A stretch of DNA of 64,000 nt, from positions 1 to 64,000 of the forward strand of contig JADLBD010000012.1 of the NCBI GenBank assembly GCA_020847975.1, read 5' to 3'. The notes under the pieces are model-generated. The model ran no database searches. It saw only the letters and a program-made list of their open reading frames with translations, and was not told the origin of the DNA. How positions within the stretch are numbered: the first letter of the stretch is position 1; every line of letters starts with the position of its first letter. Below, in pieces: positions 37,456 to 47,660 of this stretch. The DNA comes from Bryobacterales bacterium. GTDB taxonomy: Bacteria; Acidobacteriota; Terriglobia; Bryobacterales; Bryobacteraceae. The position numbers and the translations under genes were made by a program.

Positions 37456-39522
37456 CTACTCCTCCGGAGTGACGAAGATGATCTCGGCGGAATTCACCGC
37501 CGTCAGGTTGAGGTCAATGCCTGTATCGAGCAACTGCGCGCCGGTCATAGTAAGTGTGCGCCCGGAGTCCTGATAGCGCACCTCGTAGCTGAGATTGCGG
37601 TTCAAGCCGCGCACGCGCAGGGTCCGTGACGCGGGAGCGGCGCTCGGGCGGTAGACAAACACGATGGCGCTGCCGGTGGCGAAGTTGTAGCTTTCCAGAG
37701 CGTCAATGCGGGTTTCGGCGGGACGCGCCGTGAGATGATACACCTTGCCCTCTCGAATATGTTCCCGCATGGACTTGTACAGCCGTACTTCCGAGGCCGC
37801 TAACTGCAAATCCTGCGGACGCATCTCGGGGAGGCGGTTCATGAAAATCCACGGGCCGCCGAACATGTAGCTGCGAGTGATATAGGGCGTGAGCTGCGTG
37901 TTCGGCATGTAGCGATCCATATAGCGCGTAGGGAAGGGATAGCTTGCGCCATAGATGGCCTGCCGGGTGGTCATGGGGCCGGAATCATCGGCATTGATGG
38001 AAGTCACATAGCGCCGTGCCATCGAGTACGTCATCATGTTGCCGCCGTCCTCGCAATTCTCCCACTCCACCTTGGGCCGCTGCTGCTTCACTTGGTCGAT
38101 CAGCCAATCGAGGCCATCGACCGCGTTTGCATAGTTGCTGTCTCCGGGGGCGTGAGTGTGGGTCGTCTTGACGCACTGTTTCACCATATTCTCGCCGTCC
38201 TGGAGGATCCAGTCGATGTTGTAGTCGTCGATCATTCGCAGCGTTTGCGCGAGCAGCCATTCGCGGACGGGACGGTGTGAGAGGCACAGGGAATCCGCGC
38301 CGAAATAGTGGTAGTTTTCCGAGGACCGCCAGTCGGGGTTTTGGAGGAGAACAGGAGAGGTTGCGGCCGCCTCAGCGAATGCAAAATGAAGCCCGAATTT
38401 CATGCCCAGGCTGTGGACGTAGTCGGAAAGCGCGCGCATGCCGCTGGGAAACTTCCTGGGGTCGGCATACCAGTCGCCGATCTGCCGCGCCCAGCCAAGG
38501 TCGATCACGAACAGCTCAATGCCCAGATTAGCGGCGATCTGCGCATTCCGGCGCAATGTTGCCTCGTCGAGATACAGATCATAGTTCCAGGAGTCCCAGA
38601 TCACATAGGGGAAGCGGGAATCGGAAGCGGGTTGCGCCACGGCTGCCTCGACAAAGCGCTGCGTCACGTATCCGGCCTCATCCCAATCGCCCTGATACAT
38701 GCCGAGGAAATAGGCGGGTATCGCAAGTTCCTCGCCTTGCGCGAGTGTGCGGTCAATGCCTTCGACCGGCACGGAGAGTTGCAGCAGTGCCTTGCCGGGG
38801 TTGTGGTCCACCACGCCAACCGCCCGCCCGTCAAACTCCCAGCCCGCAAAAAGCCCGAAATTCTCGGCGTCACGCAGCGCAAACCACGAACACTGCTGGC
38901 CGTATGCGCCGGAATAGACAACCCCCTGCTTCCCTTCTCCCAAGGTGTCCTGGTTTACCTGGAAATTGCCGCCCTTTCCTCCTCCCCACCACTGGTCCAC
39001 GTTGAACGAACGGAAGGTGCGCCCTTTATCGGCAATGGCCAGCGGAAGGATATCGACGCCCGTGACGTGCAATGGCTGCGGGTTGACGTTGCGCAAACGG
39101 GCGGAAAATCGCAGCACGGGCTGCTGCAAATACATCTCGATTTCGATAAACAATCTTCCGCGCCGGTCGAGGTCTTCGAGCACGATGAGGTACCGGAGAC
39201 CGTTTCTGGGTATCTGACGCCTGCCCGTGGATACCAGGCGGTATGGGGTGTTCTGATCGAAGAGGACCCCATCGGCATGGATCTGCAGGGGAGAGGAGCC
39301 CGCCGGATAGGCGGTCCACGCATTGTTGTTGCGAAGCGAGTGGAAGTCCTCGAAGCGAAAATGGCCTTCCGGAGTGAGGACAAAATTCGCCTCCACCAGG
39401 GAGTTGCGCAGAGTCCAGCGGCGTTGGGTGGCGTCGTAATTGAAGTTGAATTGCCCCCAGGATGGAAGTGAAGCCGCGGAGATCAGCAATCCTGACAACA
39501 GACAAGATCGAAGGAGACCCAT
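37456..39522 (-). CDS. Secreted alpha-galactosidase-like glycoside hydrolase (GH36 type)
   Basis: 688 residues with a signal peptide (MGLLRSCLLSGLLISAASL). An N-terminal beta-supersandwich precedes a TIM barrel at about 310-600: YVIWDSWNYDLYLDEATL, LFVIDLGWARQIGDW, GMKFGLHFAFAEA, DWILQDGENM (candidate nucleophile Asp) and EWENCEDGGNMM (the ENCxxGG region before the acid/base). A small beta domain ends the protein. Motifs point to clan GH-D, most like GH36 alpha-galactosidase, but the exact sugar is uncertain. It stands alone, divergent from kdsD. Confidence 0.7.
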   Translation of the reverse strand: MGLLRSCLLSGLLISAASLPSWGQFNFNYDATQRRWTLRNSLVEANFVLTPEGHFRFEDFHSLRNNNAWTAYPAGSSPLQIHADGVLFDQNTPYRLVSTGRRQIPRNGLRYLIVLEDLDRRGRLFIEIEMYLQQPVLRFSARLRNVNPQPLHVTGVDILPLAIADKGRTFRSFNVDQWWGGGKGGNFQVNQDTLGEGKQGVVYSGAYGQQCSWFALRDAENFGLFAGWEFDGRAVGVVDHNPGKALLQLSVPVEGIDRTLAQGEELAIPAYFLGMYQGDWDEAGYVTQRFVEAAVAQPASDSRFPYVIWDSWNYDLYLDEATLRRNAQIAANLGIELFVIDLGWARQIGDWYADPRKFPSGMRALSDYVHSLGMKFGLHFAFAEAAATSPVLLQNPDWRSSENYHYFGADSLCLSHRPVREWLLAQTLRMIDDYNIDWILQDGENMVKQCVKTTHTHAPGDSNYANAVDGLDWLIDQVKQQRPKVEWENCEDGGNMMTYSMARRYVTSINADDSGPMTTRQAIYGASYPFPTRYMDRYMPNTQLTPYITRSYMFGGPWIFMNRLPEMRPQDLQLAASEVRLYKSMREHIREGKVYHLTARPAETRIDALESYNFATGSAIVFVYRPSAAPASRTLRVRGLNRNLSYEVRYQDSGRTLTMTGAQLLDTGIDLNLTAVNSAEIIFVTPEE

Positions 39523-39632
39523 TTCAAGTATGACTTCCCAAATGGCGTTCCGGTTTCACAGTGATCATCATATCGGTCCACGAGCGCGCCTTCTAATAGC
39601 ATAATGAGTAAAGGCCAGGTAACAGGAAAAGG

Positions 39633-40658
39633 ATGAACACATCCGATTGCGCGCAGCAATGGATTGCCGCCGGACGGGCGGCGATGGCACATGAGGCGGA
39701 ATCGATCTCCGGCGCTGCCGGGCGGCTGGACCGGAATTTCTGCGAAGCCATTCGATTGATTTTGCGGCATTCCGGGAAGATCGTCGTCACGGGGCTCGGC
39801 AAGTCAGGCCACATCGCCAGGAAGATCGGCGCCACAATGTGCAGCACGGGAACGCCTGCCGTGTATCTCCATCCGACAGAGGCGGCTCACGGCGATCTTG
39901 GCGTGTGTTCGCCGGGAGACCCTATCCTCTTCCTTTCCAAGAGCGGAACGACTCGCGAACTGCTTGACTTGACTCGAGGACTGCGCGACACCGGTTCCCC
40001 GCTGATTGGAATTCTTGGCAATTCGGCCTCGCCCCTGGCGATGCGGATGGACGCGGTGCTCGACGCGTCTGTCAGCCGGGAAGCGGACCCTGCAAACGTG
40101 GCGCCGACGGCGAGCGCAGCTGTCGCCTTGGCGCTTGGCGATGCTCTGTCGATTACCCTCATGCAGGCGAGAAATTTCACCGTGGAAGATTTTCAGCGCC
40201 GTCATCCGGGCGGTTTTCTCGGCGCTGGCCTGCGGCTGAAGGTTCGGGAAGCGATGCACGCCGGCGATGAGGTCCCCTATGTCCGGCCGGAAGACTCGCT
40301 CAAGCAAGTGGTGATTGCCATGACCGTTCACCCGCTGGGGGCGGCCTGCGTTCTTACTTCCGGCGGGCGGTTGGCAGGGCTGATTACGGACGGCGATCTC
40401 CGCCGCGCCATGCAGAAGCATGATGACATTCGCATGCTGTGCGCTGCCGCCGTCATGACGGCCAGTCCGGTCACGGTTGCCCCGGAGACGCGGCTTCTGG
40501 ATGCCTTGCGTTTAATGGAGGATCGTCCCTCCCAGATCTCGGTGCTGCCGGTGGTTGCTCCGGAGAGTGGTCTATGCCTCGGGCTCCTTCGCCTGCACGA
40601 TATTTATCAGGCGGCGGGAATTCCCCGGCGTTCCGCGCGTCCGCTGCTGTCAGAGTAG
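39633..40658 (+). CDS. kdsD: Arabinose-5-phosphate isomerase (KpsF/GutQ family)
   Basis: 341 residues. SIS domain at about 40-180 with VVTGLGKSGHIARKIGATMCSTG, HPTEAAHGDLG and LFLSKSGTTRELL; the RRHPGGFLG motif follows; two CBS domains occupy about 210-330 (EAMHAGDEVPYVRPEDSL, VMTASPVTVAPETRLLDALRLM). It converts ribulose-5-phosphate to arabinose-5-phosphate for Kdo synthesis, which fits a Gram-negative envelope with lipopolysaccharide. AAAGGATG lies just before the ATG. No other Kdo genes are nearby. Confidence 0.9.
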   Translation: MNTSDCAQQWIAAGRAAMAHEAESISGAAGRLDRNFCEAIRLILRHSGKIVVTGLGKSGHIARKIGATMCSTGTPAVYLHPTEAAHGDLGVCSPGDPILFLSKSGTTRELLDLTRGLRDTGSPLIGILGNSASPLAMRMDAVLDASVSREADPANVAPTASAAVALALGDALSITLMQARNFTVEDFQRRHPGGFLGAGLRLKVREAMHAGDEVPYVRPEDSLKQVVIAMTVHPLGAACVLTSGGRLAGLITDGDLRRAMQKHDDIRMLCAAAVMTASPVTVAPETRLLDALRLMEDRPSQISVLPVVAPESGLCLGLLRLHDIYQAAGIPRRSARPLLSE

Positions 40659-40691
40659 CTCTCCGGACTTTCATTGCTAGACTCAAGGGGA

Positions 40692-42800
40692 ATGCATAGC
40701 AATCGGCTTGCTCGGGAAAAGAGCCCCTACCTTCTGCAACACGCCCATAACCCGGTGGATTGGTACCCCTGGGGGGAGGAAGCATTCGAGAAGGCGCGTA
40801 AAGAGGATAAACCGATCTTTTTGTCTATCGGCTACAGTACGTGCCACTGGTGCCACGTCATGGAACGGGAGAGCTTCGAATCCGAATCCATCGCCGCGAT
40901 CCTCAATGAATTTTTTGTCCCCATCAAGCTGGATCGTGAGGAGCGTCCGGACGTGGATCGGGTCTATATGACCTTTGTGCAGGCCACCACCGGCGGCGGC
41001 GGATGGCCGATGTCGGTGTGGCTGACCCCGGATCTCAAGCCCTTCTATGGAGGAACCTATTTCCCTCCGGATAACCGCTTTGGCCGGCCTGGCTTCCGCG
41101 CGGTGTTGGAGCACATCGGCAACGCCTGGAAAAGCGATCGCACGAAGATTGTCGAATCGGGGGATGACGTGATTCGCCAACTGCGCCGGATGGTGGCGGC
41201 CACAATACCGGGTGGAGTCCTCGATGAGCGGGTGGCGGAGAGTTGCTTTTACGCGTTCCGCCGCAGTTTCGATGCGGCGCGCGGCGGGTTCGGCGGAGCT
41301 CCGAAATTTCCCCGGCCCGTGCAGTTCCATTTTCTGCACCGCTACGCGCGGCGCACGCACGACGAAGAAGCTGTCGAAATGTCTCTGCTGACGCTGCGGG
41401 AAATGTATAAGGGCGGGATGTATGATCAACTCGGCGGGGGATTTCATCGCTACTCCGTCGACGCCCGCTGGTTCGTTCCGCACTTCGAAAAGATGCTCTA
41501 CGATCAGGCGCAGCTTGCCGTCTGCTATCTCGAGGCGAGCCAGATCAGCGGCGACCCGTTTTATGCGGGAGTGGCCCGCGAGACGCTGGACTACGTGCTG
41601 CGCGACATGACGGATGGCGGCGGAGGGTTCTATTCGGCCGAAGACGCGGACAGCGTCATTGACCCGGCGGATCCGAAACATAAAGGCGAGGGCGCGTTTT
41701 ATATCTGGGATGCGCGGGAACTGGAAGAGGTTGTGCGCAAGCCGGAGGCCGATTGGTTCGCCTATCGCTACGGCGTGGAGCCCGCGGGCAACGTCTTCGA
41801 TGACCCGCATGGAGAATTCCGCGGCAGGAACATCCTCTACCAGGCCCACAGCATCGAGGAGACCGCGGCGCAATTTGGCCAGACACCGGAGACCGTGCGG
41901 GGCGCGCTCGCGGCGGCCATCCCGCGCCTGCTCGAGCGCCGTGCCATCCGTGTCCGCCCGCATCTCGATGACAAAGTGCTTACTTCGTGGAACGGGCTGA
42001 TGATTTCGGCATTCTCCAAAGGCGCGCAGGTGCTGGGCGAGGCGCGCTACCAGCGGGCAGCGGAAAACGCGGTGCGATTCGTGCTCGGCCACATGTACCA
42101 GAAGGAAAGCGGCATACTGCTGCGGCGGTGGCGCGCTGGTGACGCCGCCATCCCAGGCTTCCTCGATGACTACGCCTTCTTCACAGCGGCCCTGCTCGAT
42201 CTCTATGAGGTGAACTTCGACATCACCCTACTCGAGCAAGCCGATGCATTGGCTCGCAGGCTGGTGTCGCTGTTCGAAGACACCGTGGAGGGCGGCTTTT
42301 TCAGCACGGCGGCCGGCGACGACAGCCTGGTCCTGCGGGTAAAGGACGACTATGATGGCGCCGAGCCGTCCGGAAACTCGGCGGCTGTGAACGTGCTGTT
42401 AAGACTCGGCCAGATTACCGGCGATGCGTTCTTCTCGGACGCCGCCGGGCGCGCGCTCCAGGCGTTTGCCGGCAGACTGAGCCAGCATGCCATCACCCTC
42501 CCGCTGATGGCCGCCGCATACCTCTTCCAATCCGGAAAGCCGAAACAGATTATCCTGGTGGGCGTCCGCGATTCGGAGACGACACACGCCATGCTCTCCG
42601 CGCTCCGGCAGCGGTTCCTGCCGGAAGCGATCGTGCTGCTGGTGGATTCCGGGAATGCGCAGCAGCGGCTGGGAACATGGCTGGCGGTAATTCGCGATAT
42701 GAAATTCGAGGAGGGACGCACCATGGCCTACGTTTGCGAAAACTACACGTGCCAGATGCCTGTTTCCGATCTTGACCAATTCATCAAGTTGCTAGAATAG
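40692..42800 (+). CDS. DUF255/YyaL-type thioredoxin-fold protein
   Basis: 702 residues from ATG 40692, behind AAGGGG. N-terminal thioredoxin-like domain with [33 protein letters not shown] (a CxxC site) and [13 protein letters not shown]. The remainder is an (alpha/alpha)6-barrel like N-acylglucosamine epimerases: [49 protein letters not shown] and [15 protein letters not shown]. The family is widespread (human SPATA20) and its reaction is not settled. It precedes tpx by 63 bp on the same strand, a link with thiol redox chemistry. Confidence 0.88.
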   Translation: MHSNRLAREKSPYLLQHAHNPVDWYPWGEEAFEKARKEDKPIFLSIGYSTCHWCHVMERESFESESIAAILNEFFVPIKLDREERPDVDRVYMTFVQATTGGGGWPMSVWLTPDLKPFYGGTYFPPDNRFGRPGFRAVLEHIGNAWKSDRTKIVESGDDVIRQLRRMVAATIPGGVLDERVAESCFYAFRRSFDAARGGFGGAPKFPRPVQFHFLHRYARRTHDEEAVEMSLLTLREMYKGGMYDQLGGGFHRYSVDARWFVPHFEKMLYDQAQLAVCYLEASQISGDPFYAGVARETLDYVLRDMTDGGGGFYSAEDADSVIDPADPKHKGEGAFYIWDARELEEVVRKPEADWFAYRYGVEPAGNVFDDPHGEFRGRNILYQAHSIEETAAQFGQTPETVRGALAAAIPRLLERRAIRVRPHLDDKVLTSWNGLMISAFSKGAQVLGEARYQRAAENAVRFVLGHMYQKESGILLRRWRAGDAAIPGFLDDYAFFTAALLDLYEVNFDITLLEQADALARRLVSLFEDTVEGGFFSTAAGDDSLVLRVKDDYDGAEPSGNSAAVNVLLRLGQITGDAFFSDAAGRALQAFAGRLSQHAITLPLMAAAYLFQSGKPKQIILVGVRDSETTHAMLSALRQRFLPEAIVLLVDSGNAQQRLGTWLAVIRDMKFEEGRTMAYVCENYTCQMPVSDLDQFIKLLE

Positions 42801-42863
42801 GGAGTTCACGCCCTCATTCACCCCGCGTGGAAAATCGTTCAACAATCCTTTAGGAGGAAACAA

Positions 42864-43376
42864 ATGGAAAGACCAGGCGCAACGACGCTCCGTGGCAATG
42901 CCCTGACCCTGGTGGGCCCCGAACTCAAAGCGGGCGATACCGCTCCGAATTTCGAAGTGGTGGACAACGGCCTCCAGGCGGTCGATCTGGCCAAAACAGG
43001 CTCCACTGTGCGCATTTTCAGCGTAGTCCCTTCGCTCGATACCCCGGTTTGCGACGCGCAAACGAAGCGTTTCAACGAGGAGGCTGCGAAACTGCCGGGA
43101 GTGGACATCTACACCATCAGCATGGATCTCCCATTCGCGCAAAAGCGCTGGTGCGGCGCCTTCGGCGTGGACAAGGTGAAGATGCTTTCCGACCACCGGA
43201 CGGGAAGCTTTGGTTCCTCATACGGCACACTCATCAAGGAGCTTCGAATCGAGAGCCGTGCGATTTTCGTGCTCGACGGGAACAATGTGGTGAAGCACGC
43301 GGAATATGTCAAGGAAGTGTCCGATCACCCGAATTACGAGGCGGCGCTGGCGGCTGCAAAGGAAGTGGCGGGATAG
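42864..43376 (+). CDS. tpx: Thiol peroxidase Tpx
   Basis: 170 residues, the usual length for this atypical 2-Cys peroxiredoxin. Peroxidatic Cys in VPSLDTPVCDAQTKRF and resolving Cys in AQKRWCGAFGV. It reduces hydroperoxides with electrons from thioredoxin. TTTAGGAGGAAACAA gives a strong ribosome-binding site. A rho-independent terminator follows at once. Possibly cotranscribed with the DUF255 gene. Confidence 0.93.
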   Translation: MERPGATTLRGNALTLVGPELKAGDTAPNFEVVDNGLQAVDLAKTGSTVRIFSVVPSLDTPVCDAQTKRFNEEAAKLPGVDIYTISMDLPFAQKRWCGAFGVDKVKMLSDHRTGSFGSSYGTLIKELRIESRAIFVLDGNNVVKHAEYVKEVSDHPNYEAALAAAKEVAG

Positions 43377-43387
43377 TTCTCCCCATG

Positions 43388-43417
43388 CGGGCTGCCCGGC
43401 GGGCAGCCCGTTTTCTT
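43388..43417 (+). terminator. Rho-independent terminator after tpx
   Basis: CGGGCTGCCC (43388-43397) and GGGCAGCCCG (43401-43410) form a perfect 10-bp stem with a GGC loop, followed by TTTTCTT. It ends the tpx transcript 12 bp after the stop codon. The minus-strand gene ends at 43417, and the hairpin lacks a T run on that side. Confidence 0.9.
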
Positions 43418-44178
43418 CACTTGACGGAAAAATCGAAGATCTGCGCGTTCACCTTTCCCTCTGTGTACTCGATGACCGCGTATTCGCCTGGCGGCAGCGG
43501 TTGCATGGGCCAGATCTTGTATAGCTGATCCCCCACCTGGCGGCGGAAAACTTCCACTTCTTCCCGAGTCTCCATAATCTCCTTGGAAACCGGAATGACG
43601 TCAATCTTCTCGACGACACGGTTGCCCTTGTTCGCGCTGAGTTTCACGATGGTGAACCGTTCCGGCGTGAAGAGGCGGAAATAGAATTCCGGCGTGTTCG
43701 ACTTGACGGCGAAGGCGGAACTTTCCCCGTCGATCTCGAGCGTGGACTTGTCGGTAATGACCGGAATCGGCGTGATGATCTTGAGAATGCTGCGCTTGCG
43801 GTTCTTGCTGTTGACCTTCGCCTCGGCGAGTTTCAGAGCCTTGATGTCCTTGCCGTCCACGTAGTAGACGCCTGGGTCCTGGGGAACATTCGAGATCTCG
43901 CGCGCAGCGGCGCGCTCGGCCTTTTCTTCCTCGTCGATGAGTTTTGCCTGCTCCTTGCGCGCCTCGGAGTGTTCCTTCACTTCGGCCTCGGTGCGTTTGA
44001 GATCCGCCAGTTCGACGGGGACCTCTTCCCATTCGCTGCGCTCGACGCTGTAGAAACGGACACGGTCCCCTTCCACTTTGTACTCGCGCACGAGGTGCCA
44101 GTTGCCGTCCTTCAGATAGAACTTGAAGTTCGCCGCCAGGAGCAAGAGCGGCAGCAGGGCCAGGAGCAGCTTGCGCAT
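43417..44178 (-). CDS. Secreted hypothetical protein
   Basis: 253 residues from ATG 44178 (MRKLLLALLPLLLLAANFKF, signal peptide); a longer frame to 44385 runs antisense into the ABC gene's leader. A short SH3-like N-terminus (KFYLKDGNWHLVREYKVEGD) is followed by a charged helical segment (about 60-95, KHSEARKEQAKLIDEEEKAE) and a beta-rich C-terminal half. I do not recognise a characterised family; similar secreted proteins with this opening seem common in Acidobacteriota. It converges with tpx and diverges from the ABC exporter. Confidence 0.6.
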   Translation of the reverse strand: MRKLLLALLPLLLLAANFKFYLKDGNWHLVREYKVEGDRVRFYSVERSEWEEVPVELADLKRTEAEVKEHSEARKEQAKLIDEEEKAERAAAREISNVPQDPGVYYVDGKDIKALKLAEAKVNSKNRKRSILKIITPIPVITDKSTLEIDGESSAFAVKSNTPEFYFRLFTPERFTIVKLSANKGNRVVEKIDVIPVSKEIMETREEVEVFRRQVGDQLYKIWPMQPLPPGEYAVIEYTEGKVNAQIFDFSVK

Positions 44179-44308
44179 ACAACTATCCTCTAACACAAGA
44201 CGTAACAGATTTTTCCGCGTTGCATGGGCGAGGCGTGTGCTATCCTCGAACAATGCGTCTCTGAACACCACTCGCAAGTTGTTTCCTGAAATTCCCCGGA
44301 GGTGAGTC

Positions 44309-45112
44309 GTGTCCAGAGTGTCTATTCGCGTCAATAATCTCAAGAAAGTATTCCGGAAACGGAGCTCGCCGTTCCGCAAAGTCACCGAGGAATGGGCGCT
44401 GAAGGGCGTCAGCTTCGAGGTCGCCTCAGGGGAAGCCTACGCGCTGCTGGGGCCGAACGGGTCGGGGAAATCCACCCTCATCCGGATTCTTTCGACGTTG
44501 CTGTTGCAAGACGGCGGAACGGTGGAGATTGAGGGGCTGCGCCTGCCCGAACACGAGCGCCGGGTGCGTGAGATCGTCGGCAGGGTAAGCGTCGACGCCG
44601 CCTTCTACAAGAAACTGTCCGCCAAGGAGAACCTGCTCTATTCAGCCTTCATGTACGGGTACCAGCGGCGGGAGGCGGAGCAGCGGGCGCTGGAAATTCT
44701 GGAGCAACTCGGATTCCCTGCCCGCCGCTTCCATGATCCGCTGGAGGAGATGAGCCGGGGCATGCAGCAGAAGATTGCCATCGCCCGCGCTCTGCTCGTG
44801 AATCCTCCGGTGCTGCTGCTCGACGAGCCGACCACGGGCCTCGATCCCAAGAGCAAGCGCGACGTGCAGGTTTTTCTCGAACGGCTGCGCGAGCTGCATC
44901 GCACCACGATTCTGCTGACGTCGCACGATATGGCGGAGGCGGAACGGCTCTGCGAGCGTATCGGACTGCTGGCTGGGGGAAACCTCGTCGCCGAGGGCAC
45001 GGCCGACGACCTGCGCCGGAAAGCCGGCTGCGTCAATCTCGATGACGTGTTCATCCGGCTTACCGGAGAGAAGCTTGTGGATGAGGAAAAGGAAACACTG
45101 GAGGAAGCATGA
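44309..45112 (+). CDS. ABC-2 exporter ATP-binding protein
   Basis: 267 residues from GTG 44309, preceded by CGGAGGTGAG. Walker A GPNGSGKSTLIR, signature EMSRGMQQKIAIARAL (LSGGQ degenerated to MSRGM), Walker B VLLLDEPTTGLDP and switch His in LLTSHDMAEAERL. The CcmA/NatA-like form suggests export of lipid, drug or polysaccharide. It overlaps the permease gene by ATGA. Confidence 0.88.
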   Translation: MSRVSIRVNNLKKVFRKRSSPFRKVTEEWALKGVSFEVASGEAYALLGPNGSGKSTLIRILSTLLLQDGGTVEIEGLRLPEHERRVREIVGRVSVDAAFYKKLSAKENLLYSAFMYGYQRREAEQRALEILEQLGFPARRFHDPLEEMSRGMQQKIAIARALLVNPPVLLLDEPTTGLDPKSKRDVQVFLERLRELHRTTILLTSHDMAEAERLCERIGLLAGGNLVAEGTADDLRRKAGCVNLDDVFIRLTGEKLVDEEKETLEEA

Positions 45113-45912
45113 TCAGCCCCATTCAACAGACCTGGGCCTTCTTCTACCGGGACTGGCAACTGACGCGGCGCTACTGGTCCTGGGTGGTGGTGTTCACGTT
45201 TTATGCTCTGGTGAGCGCCGCCACGGTGGCATTCATCGGCGTCGCGGCCCATGATCCGCGCCTCACACTTACCCTTACCATCGGCGCTCTGTTATGGACC
45301 TTCCTGAGCGTGCTGTTCAACGAGATTGCGATGTCCATCGCGTTCGAGCGGTGGGAGGGAACGCTCGAATACACGTTCATGGCTCCCGTTTCGCGGCTCA
45401 TCCACCTGATGGGAGTCAGCCTGTATGCGCTCACTTACAGCCTGTTCCGGGTGGTGTGCGTGCTCGCGGGGTTGGCTCTGGTGATCGACCTTCCGTTTCA
45501 CTGGCCGCAACTCCTCGGACTCGCGCTGGTGCTTGCGGTGAGTAGTGTGGCCTTTGTCGGGCTGGGGCTGATTGCTGCGATTCTACCGGTGATGAGTCCC
45601 GAGCGGGGCGCGGAGGCGACGAACATTCTTCAGGGTGTGCTGCTGCTGATTTCCGGCGTGTATTATCCGGTGAGCGTGCTGCCGGGATGGCTGCAAAAGG
45701 TGGCGTGGTTTTCCCCGGCCACCTACGCATTACGGGCTTCGCGGAGGCTGCTGGGCCTGGAGGGCGGCGGTCCCGCTACTCTCGCCGGCATTCTGCCGGA
45801 CCTGCTGCGGCTGCTGCTGCTGGGCGCAATTCTGGTGCCGTTCGGCCTGTGGGTCTTCCACAGAGCGGAACACTGGGCGAAGCGAAACGGGAAACTGAAG
45901 CGGACGGGTTAG
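45109..45912 (+). CDS. ABC-2 type exporter permease
   Basis: 267 residues with six predicted membrane helices. The ABC-2 signature appears as LQGVLLLISGVYYPVSVLPGWLQKVAWFSPATYALRASRR near 180-220. It is translationally coupled to the ATPase at 44309 and ends convergently on the AcvB-like gene, with stop codons overlapping by four bases. Substrate unknown. Confidence 0.85.
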   Translation: MISPIQQTWAFFYRDWQLTRRYWSWVVVFTFYALVSAATVAFIGVAAHDPRLTLTLTIGALLWTFLSVLFNEIAMSIAFERWEGTLEYTFMAPVSRLIHLMGVSLYALTYSLFRVVCVLAGLALVIDLPFHWPQLLGLALVLAVSSVAFVGLGLIAAILPVMSPERGAEATNILQGVLLLISGVYYPVSVLPGWLQKVAWFSPATYALRASRRLLGLEGGGPATLAGILPDLLRLLLLGAILVPFGLWVFHRAEHWAKRNGKLKRTG

Positions 45913-46673
45913 CGGCTGTCCCGGCGCTTATCCTGTACCCACTCCAATCCAATCTTCAACTCTTCAAAAAACCGTTTCCGCGCGCCCGGAAAGCTGTGGC
46001 CCCCGGCGTGAAGAAATATCCTCCGGCGCGGCTGGATGGCCGCGGAAAATAAGAGATTCCGGTCCTTTTCAGGAACAAACCGATCCTTAGCCGACTGGAT
46101 GATCATCAGCGGCAGCGGGGCCACCTCGGGCACATACGGCAGAGTGGAGAATGTTGGCCCCGTCTCCTTGATCCACGGCAGGAACGCCAGGCGGTTCCGC
46201 CAGTGCCACGCAAGAAACGCCGTTTCGGGGAGGGACACGGCAGCCACCCCTTCGATAGAACTCTTGCTTCCTTCCGCGCCCGCCAGGACAACCAAAGCCG
46301 CGCCTGCCGACCACCCCATAAGGATGACTTTGTTTTCACGGGAACCGCCGGCATCCCGAACGAGGGTGCGAAAATCACCCGGCACTTCCGCGGCGGTGAG
46401 CGAAGGCTTGTGCGTGAAGCGGCGCAAGTATTCCCGCGTGTTGAGGCCGTAGACATCATAGCCCCAGGCGGCCATGGTGGAGGCTATTTTTTTTTCGAAG
46501 CCTCTCCAGCCCCCGTCGCCGGAAGCAAGAATGACTGTGCGATGATCCCCCGCGGCGGGCAGGTAATGTCTGAGGCGCACATGTTTCCCTCGGATGACGA
46601 TGTCAACAATCCGCGGTTCCGCCGGCAAGGGGCGGCAGAGCAGCAGCGCGGCGAGCAGGGCGTTGCGGAGCAT
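45909..46673 (-). CDS. AcvB/VirJ-like secreted alpha/beta hydrolase (second copy)
   Basis: 254 residues with a signal peptide (MLRNALLAALLLCRPLPA). Motifs are VILASGDGGWRGFEKKIAS, WGYDVYGLNTREYLRRF, nucleophile elbow VILMGWSAGAALV and APLPLMIIQSAKDRFVP. The SGDGGW and GWSAG pair is characteristic of AcvB/VirJ. In Agrobacterium, AcvB is a periplasmic hydrolase of lysyl-phosphatidylglycerol and is encoded with the synthase LpiA. Here it directly follows the flippase-like gene, with a related hydrolase two genes upstream. Confidence 0.75.
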   Translation of the reverse strand: MLRNALLAALLLCRPLPAEPRIVDIVIRGKHVRLRHYLPAAGDHRTVILASGDGGWRGFEKKIASTMAAWGYDVYGLNTREYLRRFTHKPSLTAAEVPGDFRTLVRDAGGSRENKVILMGWSAGAALVVLAGAEGSKSSIEGVAAVSLPETAFLAWHWRNRLAFLPWIKETGPTFSTLPYVPEVAPLPLMIIQSAKDRFVPEKDRNLLFSAAIQPRRRIFLHAGGHSFPGARKRFFEELKIGLEWVQDKRRDSR

Positions 46674-47660
46674 TCAGCTTTGCGCCCCGAACTTTCCCGC
46701 GCGCACGGCGCTGAGGCTGAGCCCGGCGCGCGCAAACGCGAAAATCCCAATCGCCCACAGCGGAGCCGTGAGGATGAGAAACACAACGATGGAAAATCCG
46801 GTGGCCAGGGTTTTGTCGACACCGAAGATGGCGAGGCCGGCAACCGTGAAGAACTGATAGGTTCCGATATTGGAAGGAGCCGCGGGAATGATGGTTCCCA
46901 GCCGGACAATCAGGTAAACCGCCGCGCCATGCCACGGCGAAAGTTCCAATCCATAGGCGCGCATCACCAGCCAGTAGGAAAGCACCTGAAAGACGAGCAT
47001 GACAGCGGAGACGCCGAAACTGCCATAGAGCAGGCGCGAGCGGCCGATGGAGGCAATGCCTGAGGCGAGGTTCCGGAGATGGCGGCGCAGACCGGCGGAA
47101 TTTGCTTCCCCGCCTTCCGGACCGGCGCGGAGCACGGCATAGAGAAACAGGGTTGCGCCGGCCAGGACAAGAGCCGTGAGGATCTTTTCGGCATCCACGA
47201 GGTATCGCGGAAGGGGAACAAGCCAGACCGTGAGGCCGATAGTCAGCACCAGCCAGATGGCATCGAGAAACCGCTCCACCAGCAGGGAAGAGAACACCGT
47301 GGTGAAACTCGTCTTCAGCCATTTGGCCACCAGCCAGGATCGCACCGCCTCACCGGCGCGCAGCGGCAGAATCTCATTGACGAACAGCCCGGCGTAGATG
47401 GCATGGGTGGCGCGCAAGGTGGTGATGGAGCCGCAATGCCGCAGCAGCAGCGCCCAGCGCTTGCCCTGGCAAAGGTAGCCCCCCACGTCGAACGCTACGG
47501 CAAGGGCAACCCATTTCCACTGCATGTTGCGTACGGCATCGAGAATGCCCCGTGCGCGCACGTCATAGAAGACCCAAACCAGGCAGGCTGCCGCGATGGT
47601 GTAGCCCAGAGCCGCCTTCCAGCGGCGCTTTACCGCTAGCGCTCGGTTGTATTCACCCAT
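46674..47660 (-). CDS. LPG-synthase-TM/flippase-like membrane protein
   Basis: 328 residues, about eight membrane helices, of the UPF0104/lysylphosphatidylglycerol synthase TM family (the MprF flippase half). Family motifs are NEILPLRAGEAVRSWLVAKW, SSLLVERFLDAIWLV and AAPSNIGTYQFFTVAGLAIFG. It overlaps the preceding hydrolase by 25 bp and abuts the next hydrolase. In context it is the separate flippase counterpart of the synthase at 48402-50093. Confidence 0.85.
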   Translation of the reverse strand: MGEYNRALAVKRRWKAALGYTIAAACLVWVFYDVRARGILDAVRNMQWKWVALAVAFDVGGYLCQGKRWALLLRHCGSITTLRATHAIYAGLFVNEILPLRAGEAVRSWLVAKWLKTSFTTVFSSLLVERFLDAIWLVLTIGLTVWLVPLPRYLVDAEKILTALVLAGATLFLYAVLRAGPEGGEANSAGLRRHLRNLASGIASIGRSRLLYGSFGVSAVMLVFQVLSYWLVMRAYGLELSPWHGAAVYLIVRLGTIIPAAPSNIGTYQFFTVAGLAIFGVDKTLATGFSIVVFLILTAPLWAIGIFAFARAGLSLSAVRAGKFGAQS